From assembly GCF_003589595.1 (NCBI RefSeq), contig NW_020653770.1:2750581-2814580 (forward strand): a DNA stretch of 64,000 nt, given 5' to 3'. Position numbers and translations under genes: made by a program. This DNA is from Hyposmocoma kahamanoa (taxonomy: Eukaryota > Arthropoda > Insecta > Lepidoptera > Cosmopterigidae). A model generated the notes under the pieces. It saw nothing but the letters and a program-made list of their open reading frames with translations, ran no database searches and was not told the origin of the DNA. Shown here one piece after another: positions 54,306-64,000 of the stretch; position 1 is the first letter of the stretch, and each line of letters opens with the position of its first letter.

Positions 54306-55370
54306 GTTTTAAGGGCGCTTTCAAATTGACGCTTTTAGAAGCGCTGCAGTGGTGCGTCTGTGAAGCGGCAGCCACGCATCTATAGCACTTCAGTAATGTT
54401 TAGTTCACTACCTGAAGTTGTATTTAAGAAAAACATTAATAGTTCACATAAACTATTCATTTCCGGTACTTCACATATCTCGTGTAGACCATAATTATTA
54501 CTTTACCACTCAGTGTTACCACACTACAAAAACTTAATTCTACATCGTCAGCTACTGTTAGCTGTAAAGATGCCTGGCTGTGTGAGGACACAGATTTCTC
54601 ACAAATGGCGCTACAGCAAAATGGAAGTTAAAAAATAATCTGCAACTAGTAAATTGAAAAATTCGTAAAGTCCGCAGGTTCGTTCCGTGGTTTAATTGGC
54701 ATAGACCCTGGTGCGAATCCAGCCGGATCGAAGTTTTTTCTGAGTCTCCGATCTTTGTATTAATAATTAAAACTACATAACATATATTTGTATGTTTCGA
54801 CGAAACTGGTTGTAGTAGCATTGTTAATGTATTGAACTGATCTGATGAACTTATTGTACCTACTTCCACAAATAAATTGATCTTTATCTTTATCTTTATA
54901 TAACACATATCTCTACTTTTTCAAAAGAAAAAAAATACATTTCTTTGTAGAGCAAAATAAAAACCTTATCAACTATAACTACTTTTTTTATAATAATTTT
55001 TTAATAATATTTTTTTCCATTATTATTATTTTAATAATAATAATATTACTTACGTATTACGACATTATTCTAAACTTTGAGAACATTCCAACGGTTGCAT
55101 GTCCCAGTTTGCATGTCGTTTCCAGTGCTGGTTCCGCCACATCCACCATGAAAGTTGTATTTGGTATTACAACTTGAATTATTTTCCCTAAAGACCCTCC
55201 TTTTTATTTTTACGTTGACCTCTCAACATCAAGTGGACCGCAAAACACTGAACACTGCAGGCGCGTGTCACGACTGTGGCGCTGCAACTGCGCTTCGAAA
55301 TGTTGTATGAAAATTAGTAATAGCGCCACTGTAGTGCTTCTATAAGTATCTTATTTGAAGAAACCTACCC
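54306..55370. mobile_element. MITE-G ends enclosing about 1 kb
   Basis: Left end TTAAGGGCGCTTTCAAATTG with GAAGCGCTGCAGTGG (54308-54355); right end CCACTGTAGTGCTTCTATAAG and TTATTTGAAG (55325-55365). The interior includes a SINE-2 (54680-54775), a TTTATC microsatellite (54882-54900) and AT-rich DNA. Whether it is one long element or two fragments is not settled. Confidence 0.4.
54680..54775 (+). mobile_element. SINE-2, deleted copy
   Basis: Box A region GTTCGTTCCGTGGTTTAATT, a shortened middle, GTGCGAATCCAGCCGGATCG and the tail GATCTTTGTATTAATAATTA. Confidence 0.65.
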
Positions 55371-55484
55371 CAAACTATTGCTGTTTTATGAGTGGCCTTA
55401 CTAATCATAAAAAAGCGTTAAATTTTGCAATATTTTATTGACTATCGTGAACGAGTTATTAAGTTTTTGTGGTTATTACACATA

Positions 55485-55585
55485 AGACGGTCCCATGACC
55501 TATAAAGGGCCCGAAACATAGGTTTGTTTAAAAAAAAACAAATATACGTGATTTAGTCTCGAAAAATAGTTTAAATTTCCTTTTG
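55485..55585 (+). mobile_element. Penelope-like 3' UTR fragment
   Basis: GGTCCCATGACCTATAAAGG, GCCCGAAACATAGG and AACAAATATACGTGATTTAG match 62160-62240. Confidence 0.65.
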
Positions 55586-55616
55586 AATATCATGATATTT
55601 TTACTACTCTTGTTAA

Positions 55617-55705
55617 AATACTCCGCTAGTTTGTTAATGTTATTGATACAAACATCGAATAACAAAAAAAGAATTCAATCTGTCTGGAATCGAACCCGGT
55701 GTGTA
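55617..55705 (-). mobile_element. SINE-2 fragment
   Basis: Inverted tail CTCCGCTAGTTTGTTAATG...GATACAAACATCGAA and a box-B-like CTGGAATCGAACCCGG. Confidence 0.6.
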
Positions 55706-55730
55706 GAGCTTCTTATTAAAGCTTCTTATT

Positions 55731-56250
55731 ACTTGTTTCTACCACTAAGCATAATGTGCGCATTATTGAGTTTCGATTTTGAATGATAAGGGCGCGTTTA
55801 TTCGATACGAATATCATCGCGCTCACGCCGCGCGGAGTAAGTGTGCATCTAACCCTCATGGCAAAATACGTTCTATCTATTCAGATTTTACGTTTTAATT
55901 TAAATGAGCGTCCCGGACGTGCAGGCAAGGTTGGCTTGTCTGGTCTTCGCTGTACGGTTGTGTTGTTCCGAGGAATTTAAATGTTGTTGTTTAGTAAATA
56001 GAATTCAGATTCGCTAGTAACGTGAAAGCGTGATAACTGGGCGGTCACCGCGCGAAAGTCGCGCGGCTGTCATGCGAAAACTTTCGCGTCGTATAACTGG
56101 GCGGTAAATTGTAAGGGTGCTGATAAAATTACAGGCACATGGAGCTTGTCTTTGCGGTCTCTCGATGCGACACTTACTATGGACAGGTGTGTCGCTTACC
56201 ACCAGCCTCATGATTTGTTCGTCTCGTTTGGTGGTATCAAAAAAGTGTGG
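55731..56250 (+). repeat. Family A copy with a 320-bp insert
   Basis: Family A to about 55795 and from about 56112 (GTAAGGGTGCTGATAAAATT). The insert is GC-rich at both ends and contains ATAACTGGGCGGT twice (56032 and 56092) and a CGCGAAAG...CTTTCGCG inverted pair. Confidence 0.6.
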
Positions 56251-56555
56251 TGGGTGGATTAAAAGAATTTTTCGTTGCCTTGTTAAGCCTTTCTATGAAT
56301 AGAAATAACATTAAATCTTATTTTAAAACCTACCCGTTCCTTTCTGCTTAAAATAGAAACAAAAGAATAGACATGTACCCTTATCACTTAATTTATTAAT
56401 GTTAGGCTAACGCGCATCCTGTTCTATTCTTTATTACTTACTGCGTTTGTTTTCTTTTAACCCTCAGACCTGGAATATATAAAGCCACGTAAATAATACA
56501 CTTGAGCTCTTAGAATAGATGAAAAATAAATGGGGTGTATGTAAGATTTTTATTT

Positions 56556-57120
56556 TAAGTCAAATAATTTTTATTTCATAGCAAAACAAAATTACACTTG
56601 AAATCGTCTAATTTATTAAACTCTACTGCTCATTCGTAAGGCAAAGTCCCCTGAGAAGAATGAGACGCTTGCTCTTTGTAAATAAAAATATTACACATTC
56701 ATCATTTAGAGTTATTTATTTCAAACGTCACAGATTGAGACAACCTGCATGAGCTACCACGAATTTATATCGCTCAAGTTCTGCAGCTGTGTAATAATAA
56801 CCTAAGGACGTTGTTTAGTATAAAGATTTGGTTTCACTGTAGTTTTAAACCTCGTTAATGGCAAATTTTGAATATCAACAAGGTATCTTATATAGAAACG
56901 TATACATTGCCACTTAAATAAATTTGTGACTTTGTATCAATACGTCTACTTTACTTTTATCGTATTAATGTTATTCTATCTGTAACATAGTTACCTTTCA
57001 TAAAGAAAATTACGATTCTTCTTAGCATAAATTACATTTTCATCCTGTAGTGTGATGCTAGTGCAAGAATGTTAATCTCTTTAAACTTATCTTTCAAAGA
57101 CACTCAGTGGCCCAGATTGT
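56556..57120 (-). mobile_element. LINE 3' end, degenerate
   Basis: Same C-terminal and 3' UTR region as 42700-43270 with many indels (for example ACTTGAAATCGTCTAA, ATTCGTAAGGCAAAGTCCCC and GTTTAAAGAGATTAACATTC inverted). Confidence 0.65.
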
Positions 57121-57334
57121 AAATTGCCCTATTAGCAAGAGCAAATATTCTATTAATATGCGGCATTACTCCAAAGCAAAATGCCGCATGTCATTAAACT
57201 AACTGCGAGACTCTAGGTAAATAAAATTTGAAAATTAACCGTAATTCACCATCATCGACGACCTTGGTCGCCCGACGGTAGGTCCCGGGACCAATTGGGG
57301 AAATAAACCTTTATAAATTGGGAATAAATATTTA

Positions 57335-57375
57335 TTTCGGATCTAAATTGCGTGCATTTGTTTTTCAAATAAATT
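57335..57375 (-). repeat. Penelope-like 3' terminal scrap
   Basis: ATTTCGGATCTAAATTGCGTGCATTTGTTTTTCAAA, inverted match of the Penelope 3' end. Confidence 0.5.
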
Positions 57376-57397
57376 GAGAACTTTGTGTTCTTCTTTT

Positions 57398-57749
57398 TAA
57401 CCGACTTCGAAAAAGGAGGAGGTTCTTAATTCGGCTGTATGTTCTTAGTGGTCCCATTTCGTTTTGAAGAAAATCATTCACCTCTAAGTGTGGCTGTTCA
57501 CGCATGAAGATTCATTTATATAAATAGCGCCTAACTTTAATTTAGGAGCAATTATTTTAATGGTTGATTTTGCTATTTCTCCAATTCAAGGCGTTTTTCT
57601 CTCTATATACTTTGAGTAGTGAGAACCGATTTTTATTATCTCCAGTGTCAAGTCCTGTATAGTGGCGAACTAGGGGATATTTCAATAAAACTTAGCAAAT
57701 AGACGTAATTCCACGTACTTTTGAGGTCGGTTAGTACTCTGTACTGAGT
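57398..57749 (-). mobile_element. MITE-B copy, internally deleted
   Basis: Both ends are present; about 100 bp next to the right inverted end is missing after ATTCGGCTGTATGTTC. Confidence 0.75.
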
Positions 57750-58089
57750 TTTTTGAGGTGCCATCTTCTCCCGAAAGTCGACTGTCACAAGGGCTATTTG
57801 TATTTTAGACACAGCTGCACGGAACAAGGATTTTGTGCTCAGGTTGAATCATGTCCGGAGTTTCTTAAGCCACGAAGTACACCTTCTTCCAGGTGGTCGT
57901 TTTCCTTGTATCTTTCCTTGCATAATTAATCGGAGTAGGCCGTATTTCGACTATGAACTGGCAATCGGAAATTGGTTCTGGTCTGGGTATTCTGAGCGTG
58001 GTTGCCTGTTATGCTGCTAATAGATAGACTGCAAATTTGCAGTTATGCGTGAAGTGATAATCAACTGCATGCAGTCGATCTCGGCTGCA
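57750..58089. other. No gene recognised
   Basis: The frame at 57835-58020 is not supported by any motif. Confidence 0.3.
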
Positions 58090-58109
58090 TAAAGTCGATT
58101 TCGTATAAC

Positions 58110-58476
58110 AATTTCATGCATTAATTACATGCAGACAATTTGTTAGCAGCCTTACATTATTCATGCATACATATCATCAAGCCTGTCTGCCACCGGGATA
58201 GGCAAAGACTATGGACCTTCACTTGCTACGCTCCTAACAAACCTCAGTCAATCTCTTCATACATCTATCTCTATCTTTGGTACTTTTAACCCGGCCATTT
58301 TTAAAGACATCCTCAAACTGATAGAGATATGGTCGCCGAGCTCTATCTCTCCTTACGCTTCCATCCACATTCGCTCTATAAATTTGTGCCGTCAATCTAC
58401 CAACATTAATTCTTTCTACATGACTAAACCATCGAAGCATCCCTCTCTTTATCCTTGTCACTACATCATCTTTCAT
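58110..58476 (-). pseudogene. LINE C-terminal fragment
   Basis: The 80-codon frame begins MKDDVVTRIKRGMLRWFSHV and contains RLTAQIYRANVDGSVRRDRA. This is the conserved stretch RIxRGMLRWFGHVERM...RLTxxIYxAxVxGxxGRGRP(R) after the reverse transcriptase in many insect LINEs. GRGRP has decayed to RRDRA. A CMKRLTEV end is kept before the stop. Confidence 0.65.
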
Positions 58477-58593
58477 GCCACAACATTATATATTTATGAC
58501 CTTCGTTGCATATAAATTATTATGTAACTTTTTAAACTTTTTGGTTTTATGCTTCCAAATCACGCTATACTTTTATCAGTATTAAAGAAAGCC

Positions 58594-58858
58594 GTAGCAG
58601 TAGAGATCGTTGTAAAAGAGTTCCTCCAGGGAAGTACTACCAGCTTACCTATTTCTACCCCCAAGCAGTAATGAGAGCATTTCTGTGTTTCGGTTTTGAA
58701 GGGTAAGGGTGCTGGTGAAATTACAGGCACATGTCTCAGGGTGACGGGCGCAGTTGCAGTGAGTGAGTGCGTGGAACTGCAACTGTTATGGACAGGCGTG
58801 TAGCTTACCATTAGGTGCACGACTTGTTCGTCCCTTCACTTGATTATAAATAAAAAAT
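58594..58858 (+). repeat. Family A copy
   Basis: Head GTAGCAGTAGAGATCG to tail TTCGTCCCTTCACTTGATTA, with a small deletion across the GCAGTGCC hairpin arm. Confidence 0.75.
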
Positions 58859-59569
58859 ATATTGACTAACTACAAATCCGTGTTAATCTGAATTTCTTAT
58901 GCATGTCCAATAACAGTGTTAATTAAAATTTTGCATGCCTAATCAGGTAAAATATGTGTTCTATTATACTGTGTTCCATATATCGTTCACCGTGTTTTCA
59001 CAATTTAATTTAATTTTATTTCGCTTCATTAGTTAATACTTTACACACGATTTACGATGCTGAGTTGTGTTGGAAATAGAGAGTAAAAGAACACACACAC
59101 ACACACACACAAACACACGCACACGCTCTCACACTCGTTTCTGTCTCCACGAATTACTATTTTGTCTTATAATACTGGTAGCATTGGCGTATATAATTTT
59201 TGCATAATGTATAAATAAAATAACGACAATTGTATATGTAGTAATTTTTAAGTACCAGCGGTCATGTGTACTGATTCTTTGATACTTATTTACTGTAGTA
59301 TTTATTATTTATTTATTTATTTATTTATGTAAAATCTAATGTATAATCTTACGGTTAAGTGGATAGTATTTAAGTATATACAAATCAATGTCATTAAAAA
59401 ATACAATTGACACAATGAATCAATCGTGTACACTATGCATGTTGTATTATTATTACGGCAAATAAATTTATTTATTTATTATCTCACCCGATGAAAAGTG
59501 ACGATGAGGTCAACGATGGAGCATACACCTAAATAATGCCTGTTCACTCTCAGCCCCAAGTTAGAATGT
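58859..59569. other. Spacer with microsatellites
   Basis: (AC)n at 59092-59120 and (TTTA)n at 59306-59328 and 59465-59480. No gene. Confidence 0.5.
59092..59130. repeat. (AC)n microsatellite
   Basis: Pure AC for about 20 bp followed by AC with single changes. Confidence 0.95.
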
Positions 59570-59869
59570 TCTGAGAATAAGTCTGCAGGCAGGAAATTAT
59601 AATTATAATAATTATGTTGCCGAAATATTATTTGCAAAAGATTCGTCTTTTCGCTTCATCTTTAGAATATAATTATGACAAAAGATTGAGCCGTCTCGGT
59701 TATAGATCTGTATAGTGCAAAGAACAGTCTAAACCCTTTTACGCATTAGCACTTAATTCTAAACTTGATACTCTTTATGCGGAACTAAGTAACTTTGTTG
59801 AATTAGTGAAAAAAACGACCTAATGAGTAAAGAAATAATTCAAAATTAGAAACAAATATATATAAAAAA

Positions 59870-60300
59870 ATTCGTTAAGAAAGCAGATATCCATAATATT
59901 AACTTTAGAGCTAAGTCCAAACTCATGGTGCCACGATTTCGTTTAACTAAGGTAAACGACTCTTTTATGGGGAACTGTATAAGTTTTTACAATAACATTC
60001 CGGAGCATTTTTAAGTTTAAAACGTACATTAAAAGTATTTTAATTGAAAAGTCATATTACAAATTGTAGACTATGTGTTAGATAAAGATGTATTGAAAGA
60101 GGACATGAGTCTATATTCCATACAAATAGAATTCAAAATGAATTCTATAGCATTGAAGCTTATATGTAAAGAGCAATCCCTAGAGTTTCTTGCTCGTTCT
60201 TCTCAGGGAAGTCGGCATAGTGAATGAGCAGTAGCTTAAAAAATGACATTTTCAGATGTAAAAATTTTATCTCTGGAGTAAATGATTATTTGACTTTGTT
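59870..60300 (+). mobile_element. LINE C-terminal and 3' UTR remnant
   Basis: DIHNINFRAKSKLMVPRFRL then TKVNDSFMGNCISFYNNIPE (59890-60010) matches the same C-terminal module as 43270-42932. The UTR has GAGCAATCCCTAGAGTTTCTTGC. Confidence 0.65.
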
Positions 60301-60474
60301 TTGACTAGAATTTAGCAAAATAATTTAGAGCACCCATGACTCCTACCATGGACCAAGATGGTTAAGTCCTTGTACGCTTTGAGTAAGTGTTAATGGTTTT
60401 ATAACTCTATTGATCTTTCTATTAATAGGATAAGCTGTTCCAAGAGATAACATTCATCGGTGTAAACAATATTT

Positions 60475-60545
60475 CTTCGTTCGCCATGTACACATGGAAG
60501 TGTAACACTTCGTGCGAGTCTTTGGAACATCCACAACATATTTAA
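60475..60545 (-). repeat. 70-bp LINE fragment
   Basis: Inverted near-copy of 53713-53785 (TATGTTGTGGATRTTCCAAA...ATGGCGAACG). Confidence 0.65.
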
Positions 60546-60769
60546 TGTTATAAAGTCAACTAACTTTATGTCTGTACCTGTGAAGTAATTTTGCTGGGTG
60601 TGTTTTGTGTTGCTGTATTGTATCATGATAAAAGCTGCCTGGCTTACGTTTATGTAAGTAAGTAGTGGTAAGGGAAAACCGTTACCTATCAAAAATAATC
60701 CTAGATTCCTTCCTCAGTATGTAGATATATAGGGTGAAAAAAATCAAAGGGACATGAATGGGCATTACC

Positions 60770-61093
60770 TTAAATGCTAATTTATGATCATGTCATGTCG
60801 TCTGATGTCGTGACATCGCACCCCTCATGGAAAATGTCATAAGTGGAGATATGTCAATAACGCTCTAGCTATTGCTCCATTAGATACAGAAAAATATAAC
60901 CCACATCCTCTCCAATTCTTGTAATTCGATCGACTGATATTGCAGATAGAGTTACAAGAATTGGAGAGGATATGGGTTATGTTTTTCTGTATCTACCATT
61001 AGATAAACATAGCAATATACATGTTTGACGTAACTCCACTTATGCCATTCTTTATTGAGGGGTGCGCATGATGATAGCTAATTTTACTTAAAG
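60770..61093. repeat. Foldback with arms of about 150 bp
   Basis: 60893-60934 and 60958-61000 match inverted over 42 bp with few changes (GATACAGAAAAATATAACCC and its inverse). Weaker pairing extends outward (CGCACCCCTCA with TGAGGGGTGCG; CATAAGTGGAG with CTCCACTTATG). Confidence 0.8.
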
Positions 61094-61332
61094 GAAATAT
61101 TTTATTAAGCTTTCAAAATATCTGTGAATATGGTTAAATCAGTAACCATATACACATTTTTTGAAAGCATACTTTAGTCGGAAAAAACAAATAAAAATTC
61201 AAAAAATAAACACCGTTTTATTGTACTAATCAATAGGATCAATGATAAGGATGAAATCTCTCCAGTAAACACTGGGTTCTTACAATTAAAGTACTTACTT
61301 GCGTTCATAAAATCTAATATTACTATCATAAG

Positions 61333-61618
61333 CATTGACTTACAAATAAATGGACGACGGGTTTAATACACAAACCACGAAAAAAATGTCCCAAGTCAAC
61401 CTATTTAAACGTAGTGACATGTAAGGAATATGAAAAAGCTAAAACGTTGAATTTAAATTGTAATGTCATCGCAGTACTGTCTAATTTTGCTTGCTTCGCT
61501 GTCAGTCGAACAAACGAAGACTAAAGCGTGAATGACGCTCTGTATACGATTTTAATGCCCTATAAGTTCGGACACTTTTTAGCGCGGACCCGACGTCCAT
61601 ATAATTTGTAAGTAAATG
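61333..61618 (+). mobile_element. hAT-type MITE (family C), full-length
   Basis: 286 bp with ATCATAAG flanking both sides exactly (61325-61332 and 61619-61626). Confidence 0.9.
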
Positions 61619-61812
61619 ATCATAAGGATGCGTAGGTAGTATTAACCGTTTAAACTCACTGACATCGTTATTGGTGCTCATAATAATATTTTGTTCCTTA
61701 ACCCTAAACTCTTCTACAGTCTCATAAATCTCTTTGTAAATTATTTTCTTTTTAGATGGCCCGTATAAATGTCCAGAGTTGTAAGGAGTTTGGAGAAAAA
61801 TATATAACGTGT

Positions 61813-62290
61813 AGGAAATGAAACTATTTTTCCGGATTTAAATCGCGTATATTTGTTTTTCCAGTTTGGGATCCAGTATTTCCTCTAGTGAAAAATCCCA
61901 AACAGACATAAGACTGCAGTACTAATTATTACGTTTTAGTTTATTCTAATTTCTATTAATAATTAATAATAAATTAAACTTAATAAAAATTCATTAAATA
62001 AAATAATTTGTAAAACTTAATGTAGCGTAAATTGGAATGTTTTCTTTGTAAAATTAAAAATAAGGTATTTAATTAATAACTATTGTAACTATAGTGAAAA
62101 AATAGGGTGGTTTGCATTAATATTAGACATAACTGGTTGAAGACTGTACCACCTCAGTCTACCGTGACCATGGGACCTGTAAAGGGCCCGAAACGTCGGT
62201 TTGTTTGAAAAAACAAATACACGCGATTTAAATCCGGAAAAATAGTTTCATTTCCTATGTGTAACAATCGCGAAAACCTAAGAACTCGAT
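61813..62290 (+). mobile_element. Penelope-like copy with inverted 5' snippet and 14-bp duplication
   Basis: AATATATAACGTGT flanks it at 61799-61812 and 62291-62304. The first 48 bp are an inverted copy of the 3' terminal AAACAAATACACGCGATTTA...GTTTCATTTCCT block. Then come the last codons (PVWDPVFPL-like), the 3' UTR and the 3' end at ...CTAAGAACTCGAT. Inverted 5' snippets and 10-15-bp duplications are typical of Penelope-like insertions. Confidence 0.8.
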
Positions 62291-62531
62291 AATATATAAC
62301 GTGTCTCAGCATTGATTAGGTAAAGTTAATGAAAGTTGTTACGTATTAATAAGACGTCCTTGATCCTATGGATTATTACAATAAAATAGTGTTTATTTTT
62401 TGCATTTTTACTTGGTTCGACTCTCGGCTCAAGTAAGCTGTGAATGCAGTTATTCATATTCGAAAAAATTAAAGTTTAAGTATTTAAGGTAGTTTCCCTT
62501 TATGTCCCATTGTTTTTTTCCACCCTGTATA

Positions 62532-63484
62532 GTACAGTACCGTATGACCTAAGGTAACAGACGGAAATCTGATGAATAATAGGTGTGCACAGCGAAGGAT
62601 TTTCCCCTTGCCAGTCAAGCACACCCACAAGACTGATCAGATATTCTGATGCCTAAAGGTGTCTTTGGCCGTAGTGAGAGGTTAGCCTCCTTTATACTCT
62701 CACTCTAACGCGCGTGGTCAGGAGCGTAAAGGAATTCGCGCGGGAAAGCCTGTACGTGCAATCGTACGCGATTACCTATTTGATTTTTTAAGCGAACGTT
62801 CTTTCGCGCGCAATTGCTCGTGTTCGTTTTTGTTACAACGGAAAGAGTGTCCTTCATACTAAGAAAACTTTCATATTTAGGTACGTTACATACATTAACT
62901 CACTCAATTCCGATTATTGTTTATAGTACACTTTTATCATGCGATTTCAAAGCGTTCTCCACATTGAAAGTATCTAATTGATGAATGGAATCACACCTCT
63001 TCGGGTGTAAAGCAATTAACTGGGCAACCTGTATAATTATTAACTAAGCTTTATTATATAGTTAAAACATACGTGTTCAGCATTATGGGCGTGTAATATT
63101 TCGTGTTATAGTGAAATTGAGGTGGAGTCGTGATTTGAGCACGCAACTTCGTCGTTTAACTTACCGTCAACGATGGAATTTAACCTTCCGTGTGCTACCT
63201 AACCCAATATATTCTAGTTAACAATGTAACATTAAGTAAGAGAATATGTTTGTTACTTTCATAAAATATATTAGATATATGTTGACTAAGAAATGGGTGC
63301 CAATTTAAAGGGAGTGTTTTGGCGCTGTCTTCTCTTGATGTTTATGAATTTTATATCATAATTAATTTATTTGAGAACAAACAGGTTGTATAGAAGTTGA
63401 CATATAACAAAATAAGTATTGTTTCACTATGTTTGGAGTCCCTTAGTTTGCGGAAAGACGTTGGCTTTCTGTGGGTGTTCTACC
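62532..63484. other. No gene recognised
   Basis: 62570-62860 is GC-richer (GCGCGTGGTCAGGAGCG, TTCGCGCGGGAAAGCC) without a supported frame; the rest is AT-rich. Confidence 0.35.
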
Positions 63485-64000
63485 GTTTTTTTATGATACC
63501 ATGTGATGGAACGAACAGGTCGTGGACCTGGTGGTGAGTGACACGCCTGTCCATAACAGTTATCAGTTATGTTTTTAGCAGTCCCTATCTGGTAGATAGG
63601 GATAGGGAGATAGGGTTTTCCGGAGAGACTATGGGCTCTACGGAACGACCAGGTTACAGCAGGCGTGGTAGTGGGTATCTTGGAAGATCCGGATGAGGTC
63701 AAGCGACAGAGGTCTGTAACAACCCTGGCTGATCTGGGCTCAGAATCTGAACTTGTAAGGTTTCTGTGCGCTCACAGGTTATAGTATAACCCTATCCTAT
63801 GGTCACTATAATCAAAATTAATGTAGAAACATATGGGACTGTCCATAGCAAGTGCAGCGCCACTTGGAGCTTTCAATTACAAAGATCTGACGGGCACTGC
63901 CACTGCGCCTGTCACCCTGAGACGTAAATTGACAAGTCCCATGTTATTTCATCAGCACCCTTAACCCTTCAAAACTGGAACGCAGTAATGCTTACCTACT
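63485..64000 (-). repeat. Family A copy with an insert, running off the window
   Basis: Inverted tail at 63485-63571 (GGAACGAACAGGTCGTGG...CCTGTCCATAACAGT). The rest of the copy resumes near 63840 (AGCGCCACTTGGAGC) and continues past 64000. 63572-63835 is an unassigned insert with TAGATAGGGATAGGGAGATAGGG. Confidence 0.65.

Larger units (their letters stand above)
60726..62531. mobile_element. 1.8-kb TIR element with three nested structures
   Basis: The left end TATATAGGGTGAAAAAAATC...GGGACATGAATGGG is mirrored at 62485-62531 (CCCTTTATGTCCCATTG...TTTCCACCCTGTATA). The ends are related over about 48 bp. Inside are a foldback (60770-61093), a hAT MITE (61333-61618) and a Penelope copy (61813-62290). 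No transposase frame was found. Confidence 0.5.

Noticed and set aside
59092..59130. A regulatory or Z-DNA element
   Set aside because: A simple (AC)n microsatellite explains it.
1..64000. CRISPR arrays, bacterial operons, ribosome-binding sites, rRNA
   Set aside because: No regularly spaced direct repeats with unique spacers and no rRNA cores were seen; composition and element content are those of an insect nuclear genome.

Overview
This window looks like nuclear DNA of a moth or butterfly. It is AT-rich and full of interspersed repeats that I associate with Lepidoptera: degenerate non-LTR retrotransposons, two tRNA-derived SINE families, Penelope-like fragments, and many short elements with inverted ends. 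No taxon was assigned by search, so the identification is inference. A 10-base run of N at 34221-34230 marks an assembly gap. I see no host gene that I would call with confidence. Almost every coding signal is a broken mobile-element remnant, and most longer open frames are chance or repeat-derived. Families are labelled A to J here only for cross-reference.

Layout: 1-860 holds a hairpin tail of family F and a 490-bp element (J). 1253-4238 is a PIF/Harbinger transposon with 16-bp inverted ends and a CTG target duplication; it carries a HARBI1-type transposase remnant facing a second gene remnant, and its DDE domain is gone. 4885-7215 is a large palindrome whose right arm was split by an RTE-type LINE. 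7225-16175 has family A copies, a 229-bp hAT-type MITE, a THAP fragment between direct repeats, a truncated tyrosine-recombinase (Crypton-like) element and a LINE 3' end. 17252-17839 is a Penelope-like C-terminus. 18580-20895 is a Jockey-like LINE interrupted by a 609-bp TIR element (H) and a SINE. 20902-25360 has several MITE-B copies. 25361-26400 and 48480-49400 are paralogous THAP-containing units. 26449-27427 holds two inverted hAT MITEs.

27726-34134 is a mosaic of A, B, D, SINE and LINE pieces. 37011-39606 is a foldback element split by a 2.3-kb LINE with a 22-bp target duplication. 40540-43270 holds two LINEs, the first split by SINE-2 and by TIR-H. 43271-60545 is mostly LINE, SINE, A and B fragments. 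60726-62531 is a 1.8-kb TIR element containing a foldback, a hAT MITE and a Penelope copy. The window ends inside an inverted family A copy.

The most informative signals are nested insertions with exact target-site duplications: 3 bp for Harbinger, 8 bp for four hAT MITEs, 4 bp for TIR-H, 12 and 14 bp for Penelope copies, 22 bp for a LINE. They fix element boundaries and the order of insertion. The MITE families are probably mobilised from elsewhere, because no intact transposase is visible here.
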